DNA from: Parus major
Taxonomy: Eukaryota > Chordata > Aves > Passeriformes > Paridae
Reading direction: 5' to 3'
Assembly: GCF_001522545.3 (NCBI RefSeq)
Contig: NC_031773.1
Location: forward strand, 21,764,460 to 21,828,459
DNA: 64,000 nt
The notes below the pieces were generated by a model. The model searched no databases and was not told the origin of the DNA. It saw nothing but the letters and a program-made list of their open reading frames with translations. Below are positions 50,901-62,360 of the stretch, one piece after another. Both the position numbers and the translations under genes were made by a program. Position 1 is the stretch's first letter; every line of letters begins with the position of its first letter.

Positions 50901-51307
50901 GCCCCCCAACTCTGCACAAGCCAGGCAGCCAACCAAGGCTGGAGATAGCTTTTAGAAAAATGCAGGAAGGAAAATCCTGAGTCTTGAAGATTTTCAGTTT
51001 CCTCTTGCAGCTCTGTCCAGGCAGGACTGATGGCCCACAAGTTTGTCCTGCAAGTAGGTGCAGATTTTGTAGTTTGGATTTTTACATTTTTGCACAATTA
51101 TTCACAGTGAACAAAAAATATAAATGTACTGTCATATATGAAGGAAGTAAAATGATGTGATTCAGTCTTTCTGTTCCTGTTGAAGAAGCTGTTTAGAACA
51201 TGCAGATTTACAGAGGAGGCTAAGGGAAGCAATTCCCAGCCTGGGAACTGTGATTTCTGCTTGGGACCCACGAGTTTTTCATGTGCTAGTCACATCCCCC
51301 CCAGTCC
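44938..51307. other. KCND2: Intron 1 block, nothing recognised
   Basis: Mostly AT-rich, with a TA-rich low-complexity tract at about 46708-46735. GC-richer patches at 45480-45740 and 48620-49260 carry open frames of 78-102 codons with no recognisable domain. An acceptor-like ttccttctgcag at 48619-48630 was examined but has no supporting coding similarity. Confidence 0.5.
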
Positions 51308-51372
51308 ATGAATGAATGAATGAATGAATGAATGAATGGATGAATGAATGAATGAATGAATGAATGAATGAA
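51308..51372. repeat. ATGA/GAAT tetranucleotide microsatellite
   Basis: About 16 units, interrupted once by a TGGA variant near 51338-51341. The minus-strand open frame that reads IHSF repeats here is an artefact of the microsatellite. Confidence 0.95.
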
Positions 51373-51603
51373 GCTCTAGCACCAACTGAAAAGAAAGGCC
51401 TAACAGTGTTGTGTTCCACCATTGCTTTCACATCCTTTCCCAGGAGATGGGAGAGAACCGATGCAGCCAAAAGGTGAGAACCAATAAATGCTTCATCTCC
51501 TAAAAATCTGTGAGTGTGTTAACCATTTGTGACTGGAATTAAAGAATGGAAGAGCACAACTTGGTCATGTTTTAAAAGAAAACAGTTGCTTATGAAAACA
51601 GTT

Positions 51604-51879
51604 CTTGCTCTTCTCCCAGGTAACAAGTGATACAATTGGAAATGACCTCAATTTCTGCCAGGGAAGGTTTAGATTGCATATTGGAAAAAATGTTGTCACT
51701 AAAAGAGCAGTCAGCCATAGGAACAGGCTGCTCAGGGAAGTGGTGGAATCACTGTCCCTAGAAATGTGGATGTAGGGCTTAGAGGACCTGGTTTAGTGGT
51801 GGACTTGGCAGAGCTAGTTAAATGGCTGAACTTGCAGATCTCAGCAGCCTTTTCCAGTCATGATTTTATGATTCTGTGA
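51604..51879 (+). mobile_element. CR1 LINE 3' end fragment
   Basis: The order matches the CR1 3' end: cttctcccaggtaacaagtg, gaaatgacctcaatttctgc, gggaaggtttagattgcata, gaacaggctgctcagggaag, gtttagtggtggacttggca, and the tail attttatgattctgtga. It is 5'-truncated and antisense to KCND2. The sequence after the tail (51880-52110) is GC-richer but not obviously CR1. Confidence 0.92.
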
Positions 51880-53039
51880 GATGTTACTTCACTATTCCTG
51901 GAAAGCCCTTCTGGAGAAAGGCAGCAGGACACGTGGCTCCTCAGCTGTCAGAGCTGAGAGAAGGACACCAAGCCATTCAGTCTTGCCAGGATCACAGTGC
52001 TGTGGGAGCCAGCAGAGGCAGCTCTGTAGCTCTGCTCTGAGCTCTGCAGGACTTGAGTCAGGAAGCTCAAGATGGTTTTCAGGGCTTGGGCAGTGGTAAC
52101 TTTCAGAATCACCACTGTGTGCATTTTGTGTGTTCACCTGAATTCTCCTTTAATTATCTAATAATTTCTTTATATGTTTCTTATTTAATTGTTTCTTTAA
52201 ATGAAATTTCATATTCACTAAAATTCATGGGGATTTTAATGATTGCACTGTTGCTAATTCTGAATTTAAAATGCTCTGTCTGGCAGTTAAGAACAGCTAA
52301 TCATGCCAGTCCAATGAGTTTAGTGCATATGCCTAGACTCATGGAGAATAGCAGGACTCTTTTGAGGGCTAGTTAGGTGCATTAGGAAGTTTAAGAGGCA
52401 TCTCTTAATGTTCCACTTTGATTCGAAGGATAAGATTTTTAACAGACCAGGGAAAACACCATGAATATTAACTTTCAAAAAAAAGGACTGAGAGGGAAAC
52501 GTAAGAAGGTGTGACTTGGATGAGTGCTAGCTGGCCATGGTAAATGCTGTTTTCAGAGGTGCCCCCTGGTAAAGCTGAAGCAATTTAGCTCCTTCATGAA
52601 GCAGGGAGCCATACTTGAGTGTTTCATAGTTTTGGCTTTGCTACAGGTAGTGACTATGAACAGACAACCTCTTTTATAGAAGGACAGAAAGCAGATTTAT
52701 ATATGACATTTTTTAAAAGTTATAGTTTCCACTAATTTGGACCTCAGATAGTTCCAGCCAAGATTTATGCTCTAGCTGTAAGGAGAAAGTGGTCATACAA
52801 TAGACAGGAATAGGACAGTTTGGAGAAGGTGGGCCCTAGGTGACCTGCGTTAATTTCGCAGATACTGGAAATAAATGAGTAATGCAAAGTGGGATGAGAG
52901 AAGCTGGGATGAGGGAAATGGGGAAGAAGGCAATATTATGCTTCCAGAAGCAAGTGACCAAGTCAGGGAACAAAGCCCTACACCAGCTAAGTTGAAGTGT
53001 GGAAGGGGAAACTGTACATACCCTGTTTCAGTTACAGCA
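51880..53039. other. KCND2: Intron 1 block, nothing recognised
   Basis: A GC-richer start (to about 52110) with open frames of 72-81 codons on both strands is followed by AT-rich intron. No repeat family or exon was recognised. Confidence 0.45.
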
Positions 53040-53275
53040 TCTGCACATCTGGTGTCTATCACCGAGGGAACTGTTATCCAGCACGCTTGCCAAAGCAGCC
53101 CTCCAGCTGCCTGTGATTTCAGCCTTGGACTGGATCCACTGAAGCCGTGGGGCGCACTGCGGCACCGAGGTGCGCGGCACTGAGCCGTGGCAGGTGGATG
53201 CCTGCGAGTGCTGGTTCTCAGCGTATCTCCCACCTTTATTGCTGAGGGCACACTTATGGTCACCAAGGACTTCGC
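53040..53275. other. CpG-rich cluster of unknown origin
   Basis: About 12 CpGs fall in this stretch, with the densest part at 53146-53204, in an otherwise CpG-poor intron. On the minus strand one frame stays open for roughly 85 codons (stop near 53300, closing TGA near 53036) but has no Met start, domain or recognisable similarity. It could be a fragment of a CpG-rich LTR, an unmethylated regulatory element, or a non-coding-RNA exon. Confidence 0.4.
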
Positions 53276-56200
53276 AGCAGGCAGTGAGAGTTACTCAACT
53301 GTTACTATTTATAGTGCTTTCCAAAGTGTGAAATGAAACATTTCTCTGGCTGCCCTGAAGCCAGTACCCTTTAAGCCAGAGCCACCTGACATTTGGAGGA
53401 GCTGGATCCTGTGAATAGGGTAACCAATTCCCTGCAGATGCTACCCTACTAAACGACTTGAACTAGAACCATGAAGGGAAAGAATGAAAAGGATGGTGTT
53501 TACAGCCCCAGGAATAATTTTCCTACTGATCTGAATCTCTCTAACAGAGGCTGAAGGCATAATCCATGTCTGCTGCAGCAGTCTCTCCTAGAAGAGAAAA
53601 CCAAACCCTAGCCCTAGGAAGAGTTATTGCATGAGGGTTAGTTTTCTTTCATACACATAATGTAGAGAAAAAGTTTCTTAATATACAGCTTATGTGTATA
53701 TTTTTTGTGCATATCTCTTTAATATAGAGAAACCATGTCCTTTCATTAAGACAGCTCTTAGAATTAAATTGGAAATATCAAAAAACAAGTAGCAAATGTT
53801 TCCATTATTGCAAGTTTGATTTAACAAAATAGAAAAAGTAAAACATCCTTTCTCCTAGGATAGGTTTATTAATTGTGCACACACTGCATGTGCAATTTAA
53901 GGCTGTCAGAAAGAGATAACTGAAAGAACTTTTAGCAATGCAGACAATATTAATGCATTAATGATTTTTATTAATATATAGGAATAACGTCCTTCATTAA
54001 CATATTCTATGGAGTATTATAAATATATTTGTAACTTGCAGGAACATATAATAGTGACACAGAGGATTTACAGCACCTCTTACCTTTAAGAGATCTTTTT
54101 TACATAACAAGCATTTAATAAAACTGTTCAATGAAGCTTATTGACATTTACTTTTCCCTTTGCCATACATTTATTAAGTTCGAATATCACATTCACATTA
54201 ACATCAAACACATAAAATATGGAAAAGCTGGAGAGAACAGAAGACATATTTTAGTGCTTTGATGTTGATGCCAAAGTTTTATTTAAGATATTTATACGTA
54301 GCCTAAATATGGATAATAAATTCTATTGAAAGCTCACTGTACTACTAGAATTTTTAAAGTCCATAGGGCAGACTGAAACTACCAAAAGGGAAAATTTGAA
54401 ACACTGCTGAACAATCAATCTTCAACAGCAAAGAATGTTATTAGGAAAACACATTTAAGGTATCTGTAATTTAAATTTGATTCTGAAAAGTGGAGTGACA
54501 CATGCACAACAGTTTCAGATTAGACATAAGAATGGGTTTCATTTTCTGGTTTTCTTACACAGGGATCGATTGCTTCAAAGGCATAAGAGGAAAAAAAGCC
54601 TACTGTGCACACAGTATTACATGAAGTACAGTATGACTTAGTATTGTAAAATATGGTCAAAGATTGACAAAAACGAAGATAATTCCCTTGAATTGTTTGC
54701 AGGTTTCTACTTATTTCTACTTAGTTGAAATTAAATCCATCCATAGATTTTTAGCTAGATTATGAGTAAATGAGAAAGAGGGAACAGTTACTTGTGTAGA
54801 TTAAATTTCTCTGTACTCCATTTCTCTATTCACAGTTGTGTAAGGCTAAATGATATGAGGTCTGCTTCAAATAAAGATGCAACAGAAGATTTTTTAAAGA
54901 ATGAAATTGTTTTGGTCACTTTTAGCATTAGGTAGTTACCATTTATTGTTAAAAACAACCAAATATGTGAATTAGAGGTTCATTAGCACTGGAGCAAAAT
55001 ATTCCATTGCCAAATGATATACATATACCTTACTGGGAAGTCAGGTTTCATTTGTTCTTAATGGCATTCAATTCAGAGAAGAGCAGAGATGGGAAATTCA
55101 GATAGCACTTTCCAAATATTAAAAAAAAATATGCAGACCTACTTTGGATTAAGGTCTTGGTGTTAAGACTGCTCCAAAAATGTCACATTGGAGGGTCTCC
55201 AAAGTGCCTTTACTGTAAGAGTCCTGGAGTGCAGTGCCTGAGCTGAGCAGTGCCAGCATGCAGAAGCATTGGATTAGCTATTGTTCCTTCTCACCATTTC
55301 TGCTTTTGGTGTGCAATCGTTGGGGACTTCTGACAAGGAAAATCCTTAAATGCTGTGTCAGATTGCCTATAGAGTCTCTTAGTGTCAGGCATCATTAGTC
55401 TGATCCAATACCCTATAGCATTTATATCTGAAGAATTATGACTTTCTGGAGATGTGTAGCGCCTCACTAGCAGATCAAGTCAAGAAGAATTTCTCAAGTT
55501 ATCACTATGAGAGGAGAACTAGTTATGAAACACAGGTTACTGGAAAATTGCAGCTGGCATCAGTTTATCTGGTTAGGCTCTAGAAAGAAAAACATACTTT
55601 AAGGTGCTTCTTTAATATTTTGTATAAATATTCCTAAAGGCAGATATTAAAATCTTCCCTGTTTATATCTCCATAATGTAAGATTTTTATATCCTACCTT
55701 CCAGATAATAATTCTATCAAATATAATCCAGTTTCTTTTGCTTCAGACATTACTTAGCTCCCTACTCAATTTGTTCCTGCTATCTATTTAAAAGTTGGAA
55801 GAGCCCTGCTGTTCAGAAACAAAGGTAATGATCTTAACTATGATGAGAAAGCATTATCAGCCCACTAAGTAGCCTTGAATATGGAATTGCTCAGTAGATG
55901 AAGTTTGTGAAATCATTATTTAAGCTTGCATTAACTACATTTTCTGATCAACCACATTTGTTGTGGTAACACTACCCAGGTGAAAATGGATCGAAAACAT
56001 TACCTTGATCATACTTTGAGATAAACCTTTGGATATTAGATTATGCATTATCTTTCTGTCAACAGCTTTAGAAACAGTTGTTGGCAATACATATAATCTC
56101 TTTTAAATGGTAGCTCCTTAGGGCTGATGTGATCACCAAGCCAAAAGATTTTATAATTTACAGATTTAGTTGTCAGATGAAATTAACAGCACTCTTATAT

Positions 56201-57204
56201 CATTAACAATCATACACACCTAATTTCAAATTCTGCCACATGATATTATATTAAAAGTCTGCTTCTGGCAAGCATTATTAGCATATCAATTTTTTTTTTT
56301 TTTAAAAGGAAAAGGGATTTTTTTTAACATTTTCCAGAGCTACTGGATTTATGTTGGAGAGATAACCTACACAATTAGCAAAATTCAGATGGTTCAGGTT
56401 CACTTTCAAAGTCCATCTATCCTTTAGATATCTCCTAATCACTGTCTTTACTGTCCAGTTTGTAATGGACAGTATTTACAGCTCAGATGTAATAATCAAA
56501 AAGAATCCCTCCTGAAAATCTTTTGGGGCAACAGACAGGATCAGTACAATGGATACAAATAATTCACCCAAATATGTGAGGACGAAATGACAGAGCAAAG
56601 ATAGTTAACTGGGTTTATTATTGGGTCATTTTCATTGGCAAGTGGATTAACAACACTATTAATGGTTAGTGTCCAGTCACATAATGTGCAGCATTTGAAC
56701 TGCAGCTTAATCAATGAGGTTTTCATATGACCATGAATTCTCTCACTCATGATCTTCTTCAGGTCTAAAACTTGATTTTTTCATACAATTCTGCTGTGTT
56801 TGTTATTAGAAAACTCTTATAAATGAACCATATGTATCTAAGTGCATCAATATAGAAATGTAAGTCAACATTCATGTATGTGCATGTGCACATTTGTGCA
56901 TGCATGCACACACAGACATGGGCATGAGGCAGAAATGGTACTTTGGTCTTTCAGGTGTTTTGCATCTGAATAAAAAGTTATTTACCATGAAGATATAGAA
57001 TGTGAGATTTATTTCTCCATAACTATTTGTGCTTGTTCTCCAGATTTTTTTATCAGTTTAGTGAATTAATGTTTTGTTCATTTTTTGCCAGCCAGAAGGA
57101 GGAAAAGCTAAAAGTGAACAGAATTTCGCCTCATCATATTCAAAATAGTTGTGGTGTTTCTGTCACTGTTAACACTGAAAACTGGATTAGATAATACCCT
57201 GAGA
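53276..57204. other. KCND2: Intron 1 block, nothing recognised
   Basis: Strongly AT-rich, especially 53640-54560, with a T/A homopolymer junction at 56290-56310. No coding or repeat signature was recognised. AT-rich conserved non-coding elements cannot be detected by eye from one sequence. Confidence 0.5.
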
Positions 57205-57303
57205 AACTTGCTCTAGCTGTTTGACCCTGCTTTGAACAGGGAAAGCTAAACTAGATGATGCCAAGCAGTCCCTTCCAAATCCAACTATTCTGTGATTCTG
57301 TGA
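57205..57303 (+). mobile_element. CR1 LINE 3' tail fragment
   Basis: aaacttgctctagctgtttgaccctgc is followed by aactagatgatgccaagcag, tcccttccaaatccaac and the terminal tattctgtgattctgtga, the classic CR1 3' end. Only about 100 bp remain. It is antisense to KCND2. Confidence 0.93.
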
Positions 57304-60300
57304 CATTTCTGTAAAGCTCAGGTTCCTGTTTCCAATATAGCTACTATGCTGCATGAGCTATTTTTGATTATGTAAGAAAGGAGATAGTCCATTGGAAAGT
57401 TGATGTGAAGTAGTCATAACCTGTTTCCAGAGAAGTGAACAATACAGAGGAACTATTATAATAGTTTGCAATAAACAGGAGACAGTATAGACTTTAAGAA
57501 GTAGTTCGATGGAGTAAGCAATCCAGTTCTGGATTTTAACTCACACTTCTGGAAATCATGTTGAAATATCAAATCTCCTTTTTACAAAATTAACAGGGAA
57601 GTGAACAGAGGCATTGTCCTATCAGAACACTTTCTGTGGAAGACACAACAAGAGGGTACACATATACTAGAGTGAGCTCCAGTAATGATATTCAAATGCT
57701 GGCTAAATGTGAAAGTGATCTTTGCCAAAAAAAGCTATGGAATCAGATATAAGACAACAAAAATCCCAGCCAATGAAACACCACCCAACCACCACCCACC
57801 CATCCCCCTCCACCTTTCTAGAAAATGTAAAGGAACAAACAATTTTGACAGAGAGAATTATTTTCAAAGAAAATTATAGAAATTTCCTAAATATATAGAA
57901 ACTTTTTACTCTGTCAGTCCAAATATTAGGTCCAGATCTGCCAACTTTATTTGCTTTCTGCCAGCCAGTGATGGACTTAATGTTATGAAATTACCCTTAC
58001 ATCGTTAGAAGGGAGGAAACAGCTGGTACTTTTCTAGTTGTCTCCAGAGAAAATATCACCATAAAAATGATATTACTGACAGGCACATGCAAGGGAGTAG
58101 GAGTGTTGTGTGGAACAGAATGTTACAGTAGTGTTTTTTGTCTTTAAAGCTTCAGCAGATTTATTCAGCTTCCACTCAGAGACTCTGCCAGAGGTTTTTT
58201 GTCACTGTAGAGCCTTTAAATCAATTTAATGTTGTTGCTGTGTTTTGTAGTTTTGCTAAATTAGAAGGTGTTTGGAAGCCCACTGAAATGATGATGGATA
58301 ACCTCAGAACTGATAAAATGAATGTCAGTATGAGCATGTAAGTAGGTAGGTAACCATTGTAGAGTAATTAAGCACTCTCCTCTGTGTTCTTATCAGCACA
58401 GTACTCCTTACAATAATTTGTCTAAGTTTACACTTAAAATTTTAAAGTCTAGATAGAGTAGTAGAGCAATTAGAGTTTCAAGGGCATTCCCTGTTCTTCT
58501 AAAGGAGAATGATGAGGCTATGAAAAACATTTTAAAGGTGAATCTTAGAGTTTGAGAGAATCATGTGACAGTTTTCCTTCAGCATGGAGGCAATTTCCTG
58601 AGACAATCTGAGTCATAAGAAGCTAATATTATTGGTTCTTAACACTTCATAGCTTTGATTATAGATATGATGGAGATTATCAAAATGTAACACCCAGTTA
58701 CCTAAAAGAAAGTGTGCAGGCATGTAAAACTAATGAGGTTTTTTTTGATACTTTGGCCTAAATATGCCAATGAGTAGGTAGATCAAAAGACTACAGCCTT
58801 CATCATGCTTCTGCTAGTTTAGGTAGACGAAAGCTAGATTGTAAGGCAGTCAAGGATGACACTTGTCTGTGGAAAACTGATAATTAAGCAGAAGGAAAGA
58901 GGGCTAAGACAGAACAGCAAAGACTGTAATTCTGTTTTTTTCAGGGCTCCTACATCCAACCCCTTTAGCTTTACCAAGGAGGGATGGCTGGCTCAGGTTT
59001 ATGATTGTGATTCCTATTACTTTATTTTTCTTTCGGGATACATGAGTATATTGCACTAAAATGAAGAAAGAATATGGATAATGTCAGATGGGCTACATAG
59101 GAACTGAGTGTCAGATTGAGTAGTTTTTTCTGGGAATATTTAGAAACGTTATTACATTCTGCCATCAATACATACTGCTTTGCTGTCCTGTTTTTCTTGT
59201 GTTTCTTTAGTAGCTAAATTTGCTTCATCAGGTCCAAATGATATGTTAAATCATTTGATGCTGTGTAATATGATAAGGTATTTATTACCTACTGTTACAT
59301 GTATTGTTATATAAGATCACATGAAAAGTATAAATATTTTACTTCTTTTCAACAATTAAGATCTAATAAGGGGACTCTTAAACATTCTGAGTAATTACTC
59401 CCCCTTTTGAATGAGATATTTAAATGCCTTATTTGTAATTGATTGCTGAAGTTTATTTAAAACATCTTGTCCCTTTCCTTTGCAGTCACTACTGACTGAA
59501 CTTATATTAAAAATAAAAAAGTGGAACTTAAATGTGAATCTCCACTTGACATTTCCTGCCCCTACTTAAGGTTGGCAAAGGATGACTCAGTGCTGCTTTC
59601 ATGAAGATTTGAAAAAACAGAAGAAAACCAGAAAACAATGTCTCTAAGAAAGATAGTCTTAAGTAATGATGCTACTAGGCTTTATTTAAAATAAGGCATT
59701 AGTATTTTGCATCAAAAGAGGCCCAAGACCTAGTCAGTGGGCTGATTTCAAAGGGTCAGTTTACAAAGCTCATAATGGAAGTTCCACATACCATGTCTAA
59801 TTATTTTTCTGAATGGTATTTTATTGAATGGTCTTTATGTTTCTTCACCCACAGAACAAATTAAAATAAAAACTGGAATAATTCAGAGGTCATTTCTATT
59901 CAGCTGTGTAAGAGGTCAACAATACCTCTATTGGTCTACAATAATTACTACTAAAAAAGTACTGATTAACAGTACTGATAAGTTTTATTTTTTTTTTTGC
60001 TTGGAGAACAGTTAGAAATTGAGTTTACTTATTTTATTGCTACAACTGAATGAAAAAGAAACACAACATGAATAGTTTCTTTTTCACAGGTTAGTAGTCT
60101 TAACACAGAGCAAGAGAAATCCACATAAAAAGCTTGTTCAGATGGATACCAAATTTTGAAAGACAAAAGCAGAAAATGTTAATATTATTTGTATTTAAAT
60201 TTTCAATTAATTTAAAAAATACCAATGAGCTTTTCAGCACAAGAATGCAAATGTGTGAATAACACTATTTGTGATAAAAATTAATAAATTATTACTTAAA

Positions 60301-61676
60301 AAACAATACAGGTAAAATAAGGAGACACTTGAGAATTCTTTCTGTGACCATTACAATAAGAAATTAATATTTTTATTCTGAGAACTAAGGGATACTGTTA
60401 ATTCTGTCTTTGTGTTCACATCTCCAGATGCACATCTTCATCATATTCCATCAGTATTGAGGTTTTTTTTTTGCTGTCTCTTGCATAAGGGTAGAAAAGG
60501 CTGAAAATGGCTGAGGTATTATCTGTGCTTTACATAGGTTTTAGATGAGTGCCCACTCTTTTACTATGCAACATTTTCCGAGTTCCCATTCTTTTCTCTT
60601 TTGGAACCAATAAAAAACAAAGGTGACACAATGAAAATATTTTCCAGCACTTAAACAGCATCTTAATTAATATTTGGGAGTTTTAGCAATGACTGCCAAA
60701 TTAATATTTTAAAAGATGTAAATGGCATCCTTTTATGTGAAGTCAGAAGCTTACATATTCACAAAGAAAAATCAATTTTTTCAGTAAAGTCAGCATAAGT
60801 TTTGTTAGTCCAAAGTCATTATGTTTGGTTTAAAAGACATGAGGCTGCACTAAGTTCTTAGATGCACTTATCAAATATCTCCTTTTTGGTGTTCGAAAAT
60901 GTAAATGGGAAGTGGTCCACTTGATTCAGTTTAAAAAGTTGGCCTGATAAATTCTGTTTTATTTCTATACTCTTTGGTTCAATGGACAGGAATTCAGAAG
61001 TGAACAGTGCTGAGCACTGCTCTTCCATTGAAACGAAACATGAAGAGTCCCTATTGTTGAATTAATTTGTTTATGCTTTTACAGTGTTGCTGCCATTTTT
61101 CCTAAAGCAGCTTCGTTTCTCAGCAGAGTTAAACACTTTGCCTAGTGTAATTAAAAACTGTGTTCCATTTATGATCTTATGATTTTGTTGCTATGAAATA
61201 TCATAAATGCATGCTTGGTAAGTCTTTTGTCTAGTGTCAAAAATCATAGTGAGAACATCAGGTAATAAAATTAACACCACAGCACTGCCACCACTGCAGG
61301 TGCAGCCCATTCCAGGCCATTCAGCTTGGAAGAGACCCCGGCAGCTCTCTGTGCCTTCTGGTTGCTGAAAACAGACTCCACTGTGAGGTAAGAGCAGGAT
61401 GCTGGTCCACTGCTTGACTGTCCCCATGGGACTTCACTGTTATTAATATCCAGCCTAAGACTCTCTTGACTCCACTTGTCTGCTGTCACTCATTCTCTCA
61501 CCATACATCACTAGGAATCTTTTGGTTCTGCCTATTTTGGTAGCTTCACATATCAGGGAGGTTATATCATACAACTACTCTTCAGGTTCTTATTCATGAG
61601 GCTGAGGGAACTTTTTACACAAAAGTTTCTCTTTACAAGGCAAATGCTCCTGGCCTTTGACTAGTTGGGTGGTTGG
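57304..61676. other. KCND2: Intron 1 block, nothing recognised
   Basis: AT-rich intron. A C-rich stretch at 57780-57815 and A- or T-runs near 59985-59998 and 60463-60472 are low-complexity only. No exon-like or repeat-derived segment was recognised. Confidence 0.5.
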
Positions 61677-61952
61677 TGATGCCTTGGGAGGCTACCTAGA
61701 ACAGAGGCTAGACTGTTAAGGGAATGAAGCAGGTATTTATTAAACAGGCCTTTACAGGGTACACCTTGGGCAGAACAAGAGCTTGCTGAGGCTACACTCA
61801 AGATGGATCACGTTTTCACACTTTTATAAGTTTTGGTCTATTTACATATTGGAGCTAATTGCCCAATTGAAGCTTCAGGTTATGAAGTCACATCCACCCA
61901 GTTTGCTCTCCTCAATTCATTGTTTATACTTTCTGGGCCTGAAGACTCAACA
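61677..61952 (-). mobile_element. Short solo ERV LTR with TATA and poly(A) signal
   Basis: On the minus strand it begins TGTTGAGTCTTCAGGCCCAG at 61952. It carries TATAAAA at 61822-61828 and AATAAA at 61736-61741, followed by a U5-like end finishing ...GGCATCA at 61677. This TG...CA element of about 276 bp matches my memory of a common passerine LTR. No internal region adjoins it, and I could not see a clean target duplication. It lies sense to KCND2. Confidence 0.8.
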
Positions 61953-62099
61953 GTGTCCTTGGGCTGGAAAAGGATTGTTTTGTTTAACTAAACTGTGAAC
62001 ACTTAATATGATTAAGTTTGGAGTGATACATTCATGCAGTACAGAATCTGGAAAATATGAAAGCTAAAATTTAAGGCATCACTGGTCTGCTGAACTTGT

Positions 62100-62360
62100 A
62101 GGAATTTATCAGTGTCTCTCTCCAAACTGGATGCAACACCCAGAGCTACTGCAGTGCTGTATTTGCTGAGTGCAGAGGGAAGGTCACTTCCCTCAGTCTC
62201 CTGGCTATGCTCTTCATAACACAATCTAGGATGATGCTGTTTTTCTTTGCTGCCATGGCTCCCTGCTGCCTCCTGTTTAGCTTGTGCTCTGCTGGGATCC
62301 CCACATCCTTGTCTGCAAAGCTGCTCCCCAGCCAGGCAGCCCCTAGACCAAGACTCAGAC
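62100..62360 (-). mobile_element. CR1-type LINE fragment (antisense orientation in window)
   Basis: The plus-strand text gagctactgcagtgctg, gaaggtcacttccctcag, tttgctgccatggctccctg, tcctgtttagcttgtgctct and gcaaagctgctccccagcca matches the complement of the CR1 reverse-transcriptase C-terminal region. On the minus strand this region encodes the conserved block ending in NGILGC-like residues, here much degraded. It has the same orientation as KCND2. Confidence 0.7.
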
